DNA of 14,389 bases from Candidatus Bipolaricaulota bacterium (lineage in GTDB: Bacteria; Bipolaricaulota; Bipolaricaulia; Bipolaricaulales; Bipolaricaulaceae): the NCBI GenBank assembly GCA_015661965.1, contig DQVA01000147.1, forward strand, positions 1-14,389, given 5' to 3'. Positions 6,336 to 12,770 of this stretch are shown piece after piece (position 1 is the first letter of the stretch; each line of letters starts with the position of its first letter). The notes under the pieces are model-generated. The model saw only the letters and a program-made list of their open reading frames with translations. It ran no database searches and was not told the origin of the DNA. The translations under genes were made by a program, and so were the position numbers.

Positions 6336-7709
6336 TTACGAACCTGGACCGGGCTCTGCAACGAGGGGCAGGACGAACACGAACGTGGCGCCCTCGCGGT
6401 TCTCTGCCCAGATGCGCCCCCCGTGCAGGCGCACCAGCTCCCGAGCGATGGCCAGCCCCAGGCCGGTCCCCTCCCCGGAGCGGGCCGGATCCCCCCGGTA
6501 GAAACGCTCGAAGATGCGGGGCATGTCCTCCGGGGAGATGCCGGGTCCCTGGTCATGGACCTCCACCCACGCCTCATCCCCCACCCGGCGGGCCCGCACC
6601 CGGATGGCCGTGCCGGCAGGGGCGTGCCGCAACGCGTTGGCCAGGAGATTGCCCAGTACCTGCCTGATGCGGATGGGATCCGCCTCCACCACCACCCCCG
6701 GCTCGGCCTCCACCTGCACTTCGATCCCCTCGTCGGTCGCCGCCGGGCGCACCGCCTCACACGCCCCCTCCACTAATTCCCCCAGCTCCACCCGCTGTTT
6801 GGAAAGCGGCAGGTGCCCGGTCTCGGCGAGCGTCAGCACCCGCAGATCCTCGATGAGGGCCCCCAGGTGTAAGGTCTCCTCGTACACCGGGGCCAGCGAT
6901 TCCTGGGAAAGTGGGAACACGCCGTCCAACATCGCCTCCAGGTTGCCCTGGATCACGGTGAGGGGGGTGCGCAGTTCGTGGGCGATGTCCGCCAGCAAGC
7001 TCTTCCTGGCTTCCTCGGAGCGTTTCAGCTCTTGGGCCATGTGGTTGAACGCCCTGGCCAGCTTGCCGATCTCGTCCCGGCCCCGGACCCGTACCCGAAA
7101 ATCCAGGTCCCCGTGGGCGATCCTATCGGTGGCCCGGATCAGTTTGCGGAGCGGCGCGGAAAGCTGGACGGCCAGGAGGGAGCCGAGCAGGGCCGCCACC
7201 GCCAGGGCCACGATCCCCCCCACCATGGCCGCCCGCTGCACCGAGCTGAGGAACCCCTGTTCCAATGGGGTGAGATCGGCCGGATCCAGCGGTACCAGGA
7301 TCCCCACCTGTGTTCCCTCCACCACGATGGGGATACCCTGCTTGGCCAGGGGGGTAAGGTCCTGCCCCAGATGACACTCCAGCCACCGTTCATCCGCACA
7401 GGCCACCACGTTGAGCTCGGGATCCAACAGGGCGAACTGTCCCAACAGGCTCTTCTGATAGATAACCCGCCCTTGGCTGCGCACGAACACCTGGGCCTCG
7501 AACAGCCGCTCCACTTTCTCCCAGGATCTCTGCGCCTGCCAGTACTCGCCCAGCAAGCCCGCCAGGTCCTGGGCCGCGGCCTTGAGGTTCTCCACCCGAA
7601 ACTCGTCGAACCGGGAGGTGACGGAATAAGTGGTGAGGAGATAAGTGCCGATCACCGCGCACACCGCGGTGAGCACCAACGCCCCGATCAGCTTCCAGCG
7701 GAAGGCCAT
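6336..7709 (-). CDS. Sensor histidine kinase, two-component system
   Basis: This encodes 457 residues. Order: membrane helix (about 6-28), extracytoplasmic sensor (about 29-158), second helix (about 160-182), HAMP linker (about 183-235), dimerisation/phosphoacceptor domain with LADIAHELRTPL (His244), then the ATP-binding domain with N box NLLANALRHAP (Asn358), G1 DQGPGIS (Asp386), F box IFERFYRG and G2 GEGTGLGLA (412-420). All catalytic boxes are intact, so it should phosphorylate the response regulator encoded just upstream (3 bases apart). The sensor region is not recognisable by eye and holds ACADERWLECH (Cys104, Cys112, His113), which could form a disulfide or bind metal outside the membrane. 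The signal is unknown. The architecture is like BaeS. Confidence 0.95.
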   Translation of the reverse strand: MAFRWKLIGALVLTAVCAVIGTYLLTTYSVTSRFDEFRVENLKAAAQDLAGLLGEYWQAQRSWEKVERLFEAQVFVRSQGRVIYQKSLLGQFALLDPELNVVACADERWLECHLGQDLTPLAKQGIPIVVEGTQVGILVPLDPADLTPLEQGFLSSVQRAAMVGGIVALAVAALLGSLLAVQLSAPLRKLIRATDRIAHGDLDFRVRVRGRDEIGKLARAFNHMAQELKRSEEARKSLLADIAHELRTPLTVIQGNLEAMLDGVFPLSQESLAPVYEETLHLGALIEDLRVLTLAETGHLPLSKQRVELGELVEGACEAVRPAATDEGIEVQVEAEPGVVVEADPIRIRQVLGNLLANALRHAPAGTAIRVRARRVGDEAWVEVHDQGPGISPEDMPRIFERFYRGDPARSGEGTGLGLAIARELVRLHGGRIWAENREGATFVFVLPLVAEPGPGS

Positions 7710-7712
7710 GTC

Positions 7713-8405
7713 CTATCCCCCCTCGGCCAGGTGAAACTTGTAACCCACCCCGTGTACGGTGAGGATGAACTGGGGGGAGGCTGGATCGGGCTCGATCTTG
7801 TGCCGGAGGTTTTTGATGTGGGAGTCGATGGTGCGGGGGAGGGAGGCGTAGGAGCGCTCTTGGATCGCCTCCAAGAGTTCGGTGCGGGTGAACACCCGCC
7901 CTGGATGGCGGGCGAGGTAGGCGAGGAGGTCGAATTCGGTGGGGGTGAGCTCCACTGGCTTGCCCTCCAGGTACACCTCCCGGGCGGCGAAGTCGATCTT
8001 CAAAGGGCCCAGTTCCATGACCTCCCGGGGCGCCGTCCCCTCCACCCGGCGCAGCACCGCCCGCACCCGGGCGGCCAGCTCCCTGAGGGAGAACGGCTTG
8101 GTCACGTAGTCGTCCGCCCCCAGTTCCAGGCCCGCCACCCGGTCCGCCTCCTCGGCCCTGGCGGTGAGCATGATGATGGGGACGTCGGAGCCGGCGCGGA
8201 TGCGACGGGCAAGCTCCAGCCCATGCAGGCGCGGCAGCATCAGGTCCAGGATCACCAGGTCCGGCCTGCCTTCGTTGAACCGGGTCCAGCCCTCCTCCCC
8301 GTCAAAGGCGGCCTCCACCCGGTAGCCCTCCCGGGAAAGATAAGCTTGGACCATCCGGGCGATCTGCCGCTCGTCTTCCACCACCAGGATCTTTTTCATC
8401 GACAT
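7713..8405 (-). CDS. OmpR-family response regulator
   Basis: The longest frame is 230 residues. The receiver domain (about 1-120) has the acidic pair Glu10/Asp11 plus Glu12, phosphoacceptor Asp54 in VILDLMLPR, Thr81 and Lys103. The winged-helix DNA-binding domain (about 130-225) ends in RTIDSHIKNLRHKIEPD and the usual TVHGVGYKF. It is the partner of the histidine kinase that follows after 3 bases. Two starts are possible: ATG at 8405 (MSMKK) or ATG at 8399 (MKK). The second is favoured because TATTCT lies exactly 7 bases upstream and there is no Shine-Dalgarno sequence. It is divergent from the acetate-CoA ligase operon across a 190-base spacer with a large hairpin, so that operon is a plausible target; this is inference only. 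Confidence 0.96.
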   Translation of the reverse strand: MSMKKILVVEDERQIARMVQAYLSREGYRVEAAFDGEEGWTRFNEGRPDLVILDLMLPRLHGLELARRIRAGSDVPIIMLTARAEEADRVAGLELGADDYVTKPFSLRELAARVRAVLRRVEGTAPREVMELGPLKIDFAAREVYLEGKPVELTPTEFDLLAYLARHPGRVFTRTELLEAIQERSYASLPRTIDSHIKNLRHKIEPDPASPQFILTVHGVGYKFHLAEGG

Positions 8406-8406
8406 G

Positions 8407-8412
8407 AGAATA
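8407..8412 (-). promoter_or_regulatory. -10-like TATTCT upstream of the response regulator
   Basis: Read on the minus strand, TATTCT ends 7 bases before the inner ATG (8399) of the response regulator gene. It fits the TANNNT pattern known before leaderless genes in Deinococcus-Thermus. The place for a -35 falls inside the hairpin at 8423-8461, and no -35 match is seen. Confidence 0.45.
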
Positions 8413-8461
8413 CCCCCCGGGGGGAAGGGGGTCGAGGGGCTCCCCCCTGCGACCCCCTTCC
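8413..8461. repeat. Large GC-rich hairpin plus C6G6 palindrome in divergent spacer
   Basis: Bases 8413-8424 are CCCCCCGGGGGG, a perfect 12-base palindrome. Overlapping it, GGAAGGGGGTCG (8423-8434) pairs perfectly with CGACCCCCTTCC (8450-8461). An inner AGGGG/CCCCT (8435-8439 with 8444-8448) continues the stem with one bulged G (8449) and a 4-base loop. The result is a stem of about 17 base pairs. No T-run follows on either strand, so it does not look like a classical terminator. It lies directly behind the -10-like element of the response regulator. Possible roles are a regulator-binding site, an RNA structure if transcription starts further away, or a dispersed repeat. Confidence 0.75.
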
Positions 8462-8581
8462 AACGGGTGGGCGGCTGTGGCGGTTGTGGGCTCTCGCGTT
8501 GTTAACCCTTCAACCGCGCCTAGGTTATCACCCCTCCGTCGAGAAATCGTGTAGAGGTTGTGGAGGTTCCGTGGAGGCGGC

Positions 8582-8587
8582 TACCAT
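8582..8587 (+). promoter_or_regulatory. -10-like TACCAT for the acetate-CoA ligase gene
   Basis: TACCAT ends 8 bases before the ATG at 8596. A weak -35-like TTGTGG (8558-8563) lies 18 bases upstream of it. The ATG has no Shine-Dalgarno site at normal distance. Together these suggest a leaderless or near-leaderless transcript. The match is weak and rests on spacing. Confidence 0.35.
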
Positions 8588-8595
8588 GGGGGGCC

Positions 8596-10692
8596 ATGGA
8601 ACGGGACCTAACTGGCCTTCTGTTTCCCAGCTCGGTAGCCCTGATCGGTGCCTCTCCCAAACAGGGGAAGCTGGGGCACGTCATGTTCAAGAACATGTCC
8701 ACCTTCCCGGGGCGGTTCTATCCGGTGAACCCCAACCACCAGGAGATCGAAGGGGTCAAATGTTATCCCCACGTGGCCGCCTTGCCGGGCCCGGTGGACC
8801 TGGCGGTGGTGGTGATCCCCCCGGCTGCGGCGCTGAAGGTGGTGGAGGAGTGCGGCCGGGTTGGGATAAGGAATGTGGTGCTCATCACTGCTGGGTTCAA
8901 GGAGGCCGGCCCGGAGGGGGCGAGCCGGGAGCAGCGCCTGGTGGAGATCTCCAGCAAATACGGACTCAACGTGCTGGGGCCGAATTGCTTGGGGCTGATC
9001 TCCACCGAGGCGGGGCTCAACGCCACCTTCGCGCCCCAGGGGGCGTTACCGGGTTCTATCGCCTTCCTCTCCCAGTCCGGGGCTTTCTGCACTTCGGTTC
9101 TGGACTGGGCCCGAAAGGAGCGGCTGGGCTTTTCGCATTTCGTGTCGTTGGGGAACAAGGCGGTCCTGAACGAAACCCACTTCTTGCCCCCCTTCGCCGC
9201 CGATCCCGACACCAAGGTGATCGTGGCCTACCTGGAGGGGATCGCGGACGGGGGAGCGTTCATCCGCACCGCCCGGGAGGTGGTGAAGTCCACCCCCATC
9301 GTGGTGCTCAAGGCCGGGCGCACCGAGGCCGGGGCCCGGGCCGTCTCCTCCCACACCGGGACCCTGGCCGGCTCGGACCAGGCCTACGAGGCCGCATTCC
9401 ACAAATGCGGGGTTATTCGGGCCAGGAACGTGGAGGAGCTGTTCGATTACGCGTATTCCCTGGCCAGGCAACCCCTGCCCCGGGGGAGGCGGGTGGGGGT
9501 GATGACCAATGCCGGCGGGGCCGGGGTGATGGCCACCGATGCGGTGGAGGAGGAGGGCTTGGAGCTGGCCCGCTTCGACGAGGGAACTGCCAAATCGCTG
9601 GCGGAGCTATTGCCCTCGGCGGCCAACATCTACAATCCGGTAGACGTACTGGGGGATGCCCACGTGGACAGGTATCGACAAGCCCTGAAGCTGGTGATGG
9701 AGGACCCTAATGTGGACATGGTGGTGTCCTTGTCCGCTCCCACCCCCATCATCTCCTTTGCCGAGCTCGCCCGGGCGGTGGCCGAGGCCCAGGCCCGGAC
9801 TGGCAAGCCCCTGGCAGTGAGCTTTATGGCCGGGGAGCTGGGGGAGGAGGCGGAGGGGGTTTTGCGCCAGGCCGGGATCCCCAGCCATTTCGACCCCGCC
9901 CGGGCGGTACGGGCCCTGCGGGTGCTTGCCCATTATCACCGGGTGCGTACCCGCGCTTGGGAGCCCCCCCGGGAGCTCCCGGTGGACCGGGGGCGGGTGA
10001 GGGAGCTGCTGGGGAGGGCCGTTTCCCAGGACCGGCCGCGGCTGGGGTTGGAGGCCATGGACATCCTTGCCGCCTATGGCATCCCGGTGGCCCGGGGGGC
10101 GGTGGCCCGCACCCCGGAGGAGGCGGCCCGGGTTGCCGCTGAGCTGGGAGAGCGGGTCGTGTTGAAGGTGGTGTCCCCCGAGATCTCCCATAAGTCCGAC
10201 GTGGGAGGGGTGTTGGTGGGCGTCCCCGTGGGGGAGGTGGAAGGGACTGCCTGGCGGCTGCTGCGCCAGTTGCGGGATAGGTTCCCCGGGGCGCTCCTGG
10301 AGGGGGTGTACGTGCAGGAGCTGCTGCCCCCGGGGCGGGAGGTGATCCTGGGCATGGCCCGGGATCCCACCTTCGGCCCCTTGATCATGTTCGGCCTGGG
10401 GGGGATCCATGTGGAGGTATTGCGGGACGTGGCGTTTGCCGTGGCCCCTTTGTCGCAGGCCGAGGCAGGGGAGCTGGTGCGGTCCATCCGCGGCTATCCC
10501 ATCCTCCGGGGGGTGCGGGGCGAGCCGGGGGTGGATTTGGATTCCCTGGCGGAAGTGGTGGAGCGGCTGTCCCATCTGGCGGCGGATTTCCCCGCAATCG
10601 CGGAGCTCGATGTCAACCCCCTCTTGTGTTATCCGGACCGGGTGGTGGCGGTGGACCTGCGGCTGACGGTGACGGGGGAGGAGGGATCATGA
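8596..10692 (+). CDS. Acetate-CoA ligase (ADP-forming), fused alpha-beta subunits
   Basis: This encodes 698 residues, the usual size of a fused enzyme. It converts acetyl-CoA (or another acyl-CoA) + ADP + Pi to acid + ATP + CoA, giving substrate-level ATP in fermenters. The alpha part (about 1-455) has a CoA-binding Rossmann domain (SVALIGASPKQGKLGHVM), LGPNCLGLI (about 127-135), SQSGAF (159-164) and the phosphohistidine loop SSHTGTLAGS (His253). The beta part (about 480-698) is ATP-grasp, with VLKVVSPEISHKSDVGGV (second His532), VYVQELLPPGREVILGM and AELDVNPLLC. All key residues are present. The in-frame start is the ATG at 8596; the ATG at 8586 is out of frame, and a GTG at 8560 would add 12 unlikely residues. 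Its stop overlaps the next gene as ATGA. The substrate could be an acyl-CoA other than acetyl-CoA. Confidence 0.95.
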   Translation: MERDLTGLLFPSSVALIGASPKQGKLGHVMFKNMSTFPGRFYPVNPNHQEIEGVKCYPHVAALPGPVDLAVVVIPPAAALKVVEECGRVGIRNVVLITAGFKEAGPEGASREQRLVEISSKYGLNVLGPNCLGLISTEAGLNATFAPQGALPGSIAFLSQSGAFCTSVLDWARKERLGFSHFVSLGNKAVLNETHFLPPFAADPDTKVIVAYLEGIADGGAFIRTAREVVKSTPIVVLKAGRTEAGARAVSSHTGTLAGSDQAYEAAFHKCGVIRARNVEELFDYAYSLARQPLPRGRRVGVMTNAGGAGVMATDAVEEEGLELARFDEGTAKSLAELLPSAANIYNPVDVLGDAHVDRYRQALKLVMEDPNVDMVVSLSAPTPIISFAELARAVAEAQARTGKPLAVSFMAGELGEEAEGVLRQAGIPSHFDPARAVRALRVLAHYHRVRTRAWEPPRELPVDRGRVRELLGRAVSQDRPRLGLEAMDILAAYGIPVARGAVARTPEEAARVAAELGERVVLKVVSPEISHKSDVGGVLVGVPVGEVEGTAWRLLRQLRDRFPGALLEGVYVQELLPPGREVILGMARDPTFGPLIMFGLGGIHVEVLRDVAFAVAPLSQAEAGELVRSIRGYPILRGVRGEPGVDLDSLAEVVERLSHLAADFPAIAELDVNPLLCYPDRVVAVDLRLTVTGEEGS

Positions 10693-11741
10693 AAGCCCTA
10701 TACCTTGCGGCGGTGGAGGAAAAGGCGGGGAAGACCTCCCTGGCGGTGGGCCTGGCGCGGGCTTGTTCCGACCAAGGGCTACGGGTGGCCTACCGCAAGC
10801 CGGTGGGCTGGGCCAGCACCTACCGGGAGGGGCGCCCCTTCGACCGGGACGCCCAGGTGGTGGTGGACGCGTTGGGGCTCTCTCAAGAGCCGGAAGAGCT
10901 GGTGCCGGTATTGGGGGGGGAGGCGCCGCGGGCCTGGCGCCCCCCGGAGGGGGCATGGGGACGCATTCTAGCCGTCAGGGAGGTGGAGACGGACCTGCTG
11001 ATCCTGGAAGGGCGCCGGTGGATTGGCCGGGGATTTCTGTCGGGGCTCTCGGATCCGGCCATCGCCGGCAGGCTTTCCGCCCCGGTGCTTTTGGTGGCCC
11101 GCTATCAGGGGGAGCCCACCGTGGACCGGCTGCTGGCGGCGGGGCGGTTGCTTTCCGGGGAGGCCCAGCTCCTGGGGGCGGTACTCAACCAGGTATCAGC
11201 GGACACCGAGCTGGAAGAGGTACGGGGGTATGTAGTGCCCCTGCTGGAGGAGCGGGGGGTGCCGGTGGTGGGAGTCCTCCCGTTCGAGCGCAGGCTGCGG
11301 GCGGTCCGGGTGGAACTGGTGGTGGAGGAATTAGGGGCGGAGGTGCTGGTGACCGGGGATCCGGAGGCGGAGGTGGAGAGGTTCTTGGTGGGGGCGATGG
11401 GGGGGGAAGCGGCGCTCCGGTATCTTCGGCGCATCCCCGGGCAGTTGGGGGTGGTAACGGGCGGGGACAGGGCCGACATCCAAGCCGCCGCCTTGGCCTC
11501 GCCCCGGGTGCGGGTGCTCATCCTCACCGGCGGGCTGCGCCCGGAGCGGGCTATCATCACCCAGGCTGCCGAGCGGGGGGTGACCGTGGCCCTCGCCCCC
11601 CAGGACACCATGACCGTGGCCGAGGCGGCCGAGGGCCTGCTGGGCCGCCTGCCCCTGTCCGGTACTCGCCAACTGGCCTTGGTGGACCAGCTGGTCAGGG
11701 AGGGGATCGATATTGAGCGGCTGCTGGAGCTGTTAGGGTAG
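10689..11741 (+). CDS. BioD-like P-loop NTPase with DRTGG domain
   Basis: This encodes 350 residues. It resembles the N-terminal non-catalytic region of long phosphotransacetylases (Pta), here as a free protein without the catalytic domain. The P-loop part (about 1-200) opens with YLAAVEEKAGKTSLAVGLA, a relaxed Walker A, and continues through YRKPVG (35-40), LILEG (104-108) and VLNQV (165-169), like dethiobiotin-synthetase-type AAA domains. The DRTGG domain (about 205-315) has GVVTGGDRADIQAAALAS and ILTGGLRPERAI, followed by the PQDTMTVAEA end. It is translated from a GGAGGAGGG site and overlaps the ligase stop, so the two proteins are made together. In Pta this region is regulatory; by analogy it may sense metabolites and tune the ligase. 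That role is inference. Its end overlaps the convergent osmC stop by 9 bases. Confidence 0.88.
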   Translation: MKALYLAAVEEKAGKTSLAVGLARACSDQGLRVAYRKPVGWASTYREGRPFDRDAQVVVDALGLSQEPEELVPVLGGEAPRAWRPPEGAWGRILAVREVETDLLILEGRRWIGRGFLSGLSDPAIAGRLSAPVLLVARYQGEPTVDRLLAAGRLLSGEAQLLGAVLNQVSADTELEEVRGYVVPLLEERGVPVVGVLPFERRLRAVRVELVVEELGAEVLVTGDPEAEVERFLVGAMGGEAALRYLRRIPGQLGVVTGGDRADIQAAALASPRVRVLILTGGLRPERAIITQAAERGVTVALAPQDTMTVAEAAEGLLGRLPLSGTRQLALVDQLVREGIDIERLLELLG

Positions 11742-12134
11742 CGCCTCCACCGAGAAGGAGAGCTCGGCCGCAAGCGAATGCGACACCGAGCAGTAGCGCT
11801 CCTGGGAGAGCTGGGCCGCCTTCAATAGGTTCTCCTCCGGCACCCCCTCCGCCCGGTAGATGAGGTGCACCTTGCGCACCGCCTTCGGGTGCTCCGGGGC
11901 CCGGTCCGCTTGGATCAACACCGCGAACCTGCGGGGCGGGGTGCGCATCTTGTTGAGGATGGACACGATGTCCATCCCGGTGCAGCCCCCTAGGGCGAAC
12001 AGCAGGAGCTCCGTGGGCCGGGGGGCGGAATCCTCCCCGCCGACGTCGGGGGAGGCGTCCATGAGCACCGCGTGTCCGGAGGGACCGACGCCGACGAACC
12101 GCATGCCTTCCTGCCAGACCACCTTCGTTTCCAT
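11733..12134 (-). CDS. osmC: OsmC/Ohr-family peroxiredoxin-like protein
   Basis: This encodes 133 residues from the ATG at 12134, which follows a strong GGAGGTGGTT site; a longer open frame upstream is not used. The family reduces organic hydroperoxides with two cysteines, seen here as ALGGCTGMD (Cys51) and ERYCSVS (Cys115). Spacing and motifs fit the YhfA-like branch of OsmC proteins. It is divergent from arsR across an AT-rich 100-base spacer with TTTCAA/TTGAAA half-sites, so it may share regulation with the arsR-glutaredoxin-PDO operon, whose products could reduce it. On the minus strand TAGAAT (from 12187 to 12182) is a fair -10 within that spacer. The symbol is given at family level only. 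Confidence 0.92.
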   Translation of the reverse strand: METKVVWQEGMRFVGVGPSGHAVLMDASPDVGGEDSAPRPTELLLFALGGCTGMDIVSILNKMRTPPRRFAVLIQADRAPEHPKAVRKVHLIYRAEGVPEENLLKAAQLSQERYCSVSHSLAAELSFSVEALP

Positions 12135-12170
12135 AACCACCTCCGGGGAAAGGGTAAGGAAAGGCCGGCA

Positions 12171-12208
12171 TTTTTTCAACGATTCTAGAATTTCAAAAAC
12201 TTGAAAAA
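12171..12208. promoter_or_regulatory. AT-rich operator-like repeats between osmC and arsR
   Basis: TTTCAA-AAAC-TTGAAA (12191-12206) is a perfect inverted repeat with 6-base arms. A third half-site, TTTTTCAA at 12172-12179, forms an 8-base perfect inverted repeat with TTGAAAAA at 12201-12208. A palindrome TTCTAGAA (12183-12190) lies between them. This is the most AT-rich stretch in the window and sits between divergent redox genes. Its right arm TTGAAA doubles as a -35 for arsR (5 of 6), with TAACCT 16 bases on. The dyad size suits ArsR-family repressors, so autoregulation is likely but inferred. Confidence 0.6.
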
Positions 12209-12234
12209 TTTCCGGGCCGTGATAACCTCTCGCC

Positions 12235-12528
12235 ATGGAGATCAAACAACTGGCGCGGACGTTCTCCGCCCTGGGAAGTGAGGATAGGCTCCGGATCTTA
12301 GGCCTGCTCCTGGGGGGTAATCTCCCCTCTTGCGGGGAGATCGCCAGGGAGCTTGGCCTCTCCAACCCAGCGGTGTCCTACCACCTCCGCACCCTGGAGG
12401 GGGTGGGGTTCATCGTCCGGACCCGCCGGGGGCGGACCCGCTGCCTTTCCCTCACCCCCCGGCTGCAGGAGCTCCTCCGGGCGAACGTCCTGCGCGAGCT
12501 GAAGGAGGAGGTAAAAAGTGGATCGTGA
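12235..12528 (+). CDS. ArsR-family transcriptional regulator with cysteines at 33 and 70
   Basis: This encodes 97 residues, typical for the family. The winged helix-turn-helix is clear: LGSEDRLRILGLLL, CGEIARELGLSNPAVSYHLRTLE (about 33-55, recognition helix ending YHLRTLE) and the wing FIVRTRRGRTRCLSLT. Arsenic/cadmium sensors have ELCVCDL before the recognition helices; here it reads NLPSCGEIA, keeping only the second Cys (Cys33). The only other Cys is Cys70 in the wing. A metal site of the ArsR type is therefore unlikely, and a thiol/disulfide or persulfide switch is possible given the glutaredoxin and PDO genes behind it. No Shine-Dalgarno site is present; GATAAC/TAACCT lie 6-8 bases before the ATG. 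It overlaps the glutaredoxin gene by 11 bases. Confidence 0.93.
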   Translation: MEIKQLARTFSALGSEDRLRILGLLLGGNLPSCGEIARELGLSNPAVSYHLRTLEGVGFIVRTRRGRTRCLSLTPRLQELLRANVLRELKEEVKSGS

Positions 12529-12757
12529 AGTGATAGTGTACACCACCCCCACCTGCCCCTGGTGCCAGGCGGTCAAGCGCTACCTGGAGGACCGGAACAT
12601 CCCCTACCAAGAAGTGGACGTGTCCACCGACATGGAAGCGGCCATGGAGATGATCCGCAAATCCGGCCAGCAAGGGGTGCCGGTGGTTGAGATCGACGGC
12701 GAGATCGTGGTCGGGTTCGACCGCGAGCGCCTAGACGCCCTGCTCGGGCTTCACTGA
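12518..12757 (+). CDS. Glutaredoxin-like protein (CPWC)
   Basis: This encodes 79 residues from a GTG start chosen because a perfect AGGAGGT ends 5 bases before it, inside the end of arsR. It is a single thioredoxin-fold domain: strand VIVYTTPTCPWC with active-site Cys13/Cys16, then KRYLEDRNIPYQEVDVS, the cis-Pro loop GVPVVEIDG (Pro55) and a final helix. Length and pattern fit small NrdH/YruB-type glutaredoxins. It would pass electrons by dithiol exchange in the cytoplasm; likely partners are the PDO encoded 13 bases downstream, OsmC or ribonucleotide reductase. Which one cannot be read from sequence. Confidence 0.93.
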   Translation: MDREVIVYTTPTCPWCQAVKRYLEDRNIPYQEVDVSTDMEAAMEMIRKSGQQGVPVVEIDGEIVVGFDRERLDALLGLH

Positions 12758-12770
12758 AAAGGAGGAACCA

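Noticed and set aside
8501..8530. GTTAAC palindrome and GGTTATC as a binding site for the response regulator
   Set aside because: The two halves match at only 5 of 7 positions, and no regular direct repeat typical of OmpR-type sites was convincing.
8586..8595. ATG ten bases before the ligase start, a possible upstream reading frame
   Set aside because: It is out of frame with the ligase, has no ribosome site, and opens into a meaningless long frame.
6978..9710. A 910-codon plus-strand open frame
   Set aside because: It is antisense to the histidine kinase and response regulator, then out of frame within the ligase gene. The translation is low-complexity Pro/His/Gly with no motif.
12135..12365. 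Extension of osmC upstream of 12134
   Set aside because: It would cross the AT-rich operator region and the start of arsR. The ATG at 12134 has a strong Shine-Dalgarno site and family-typical length.
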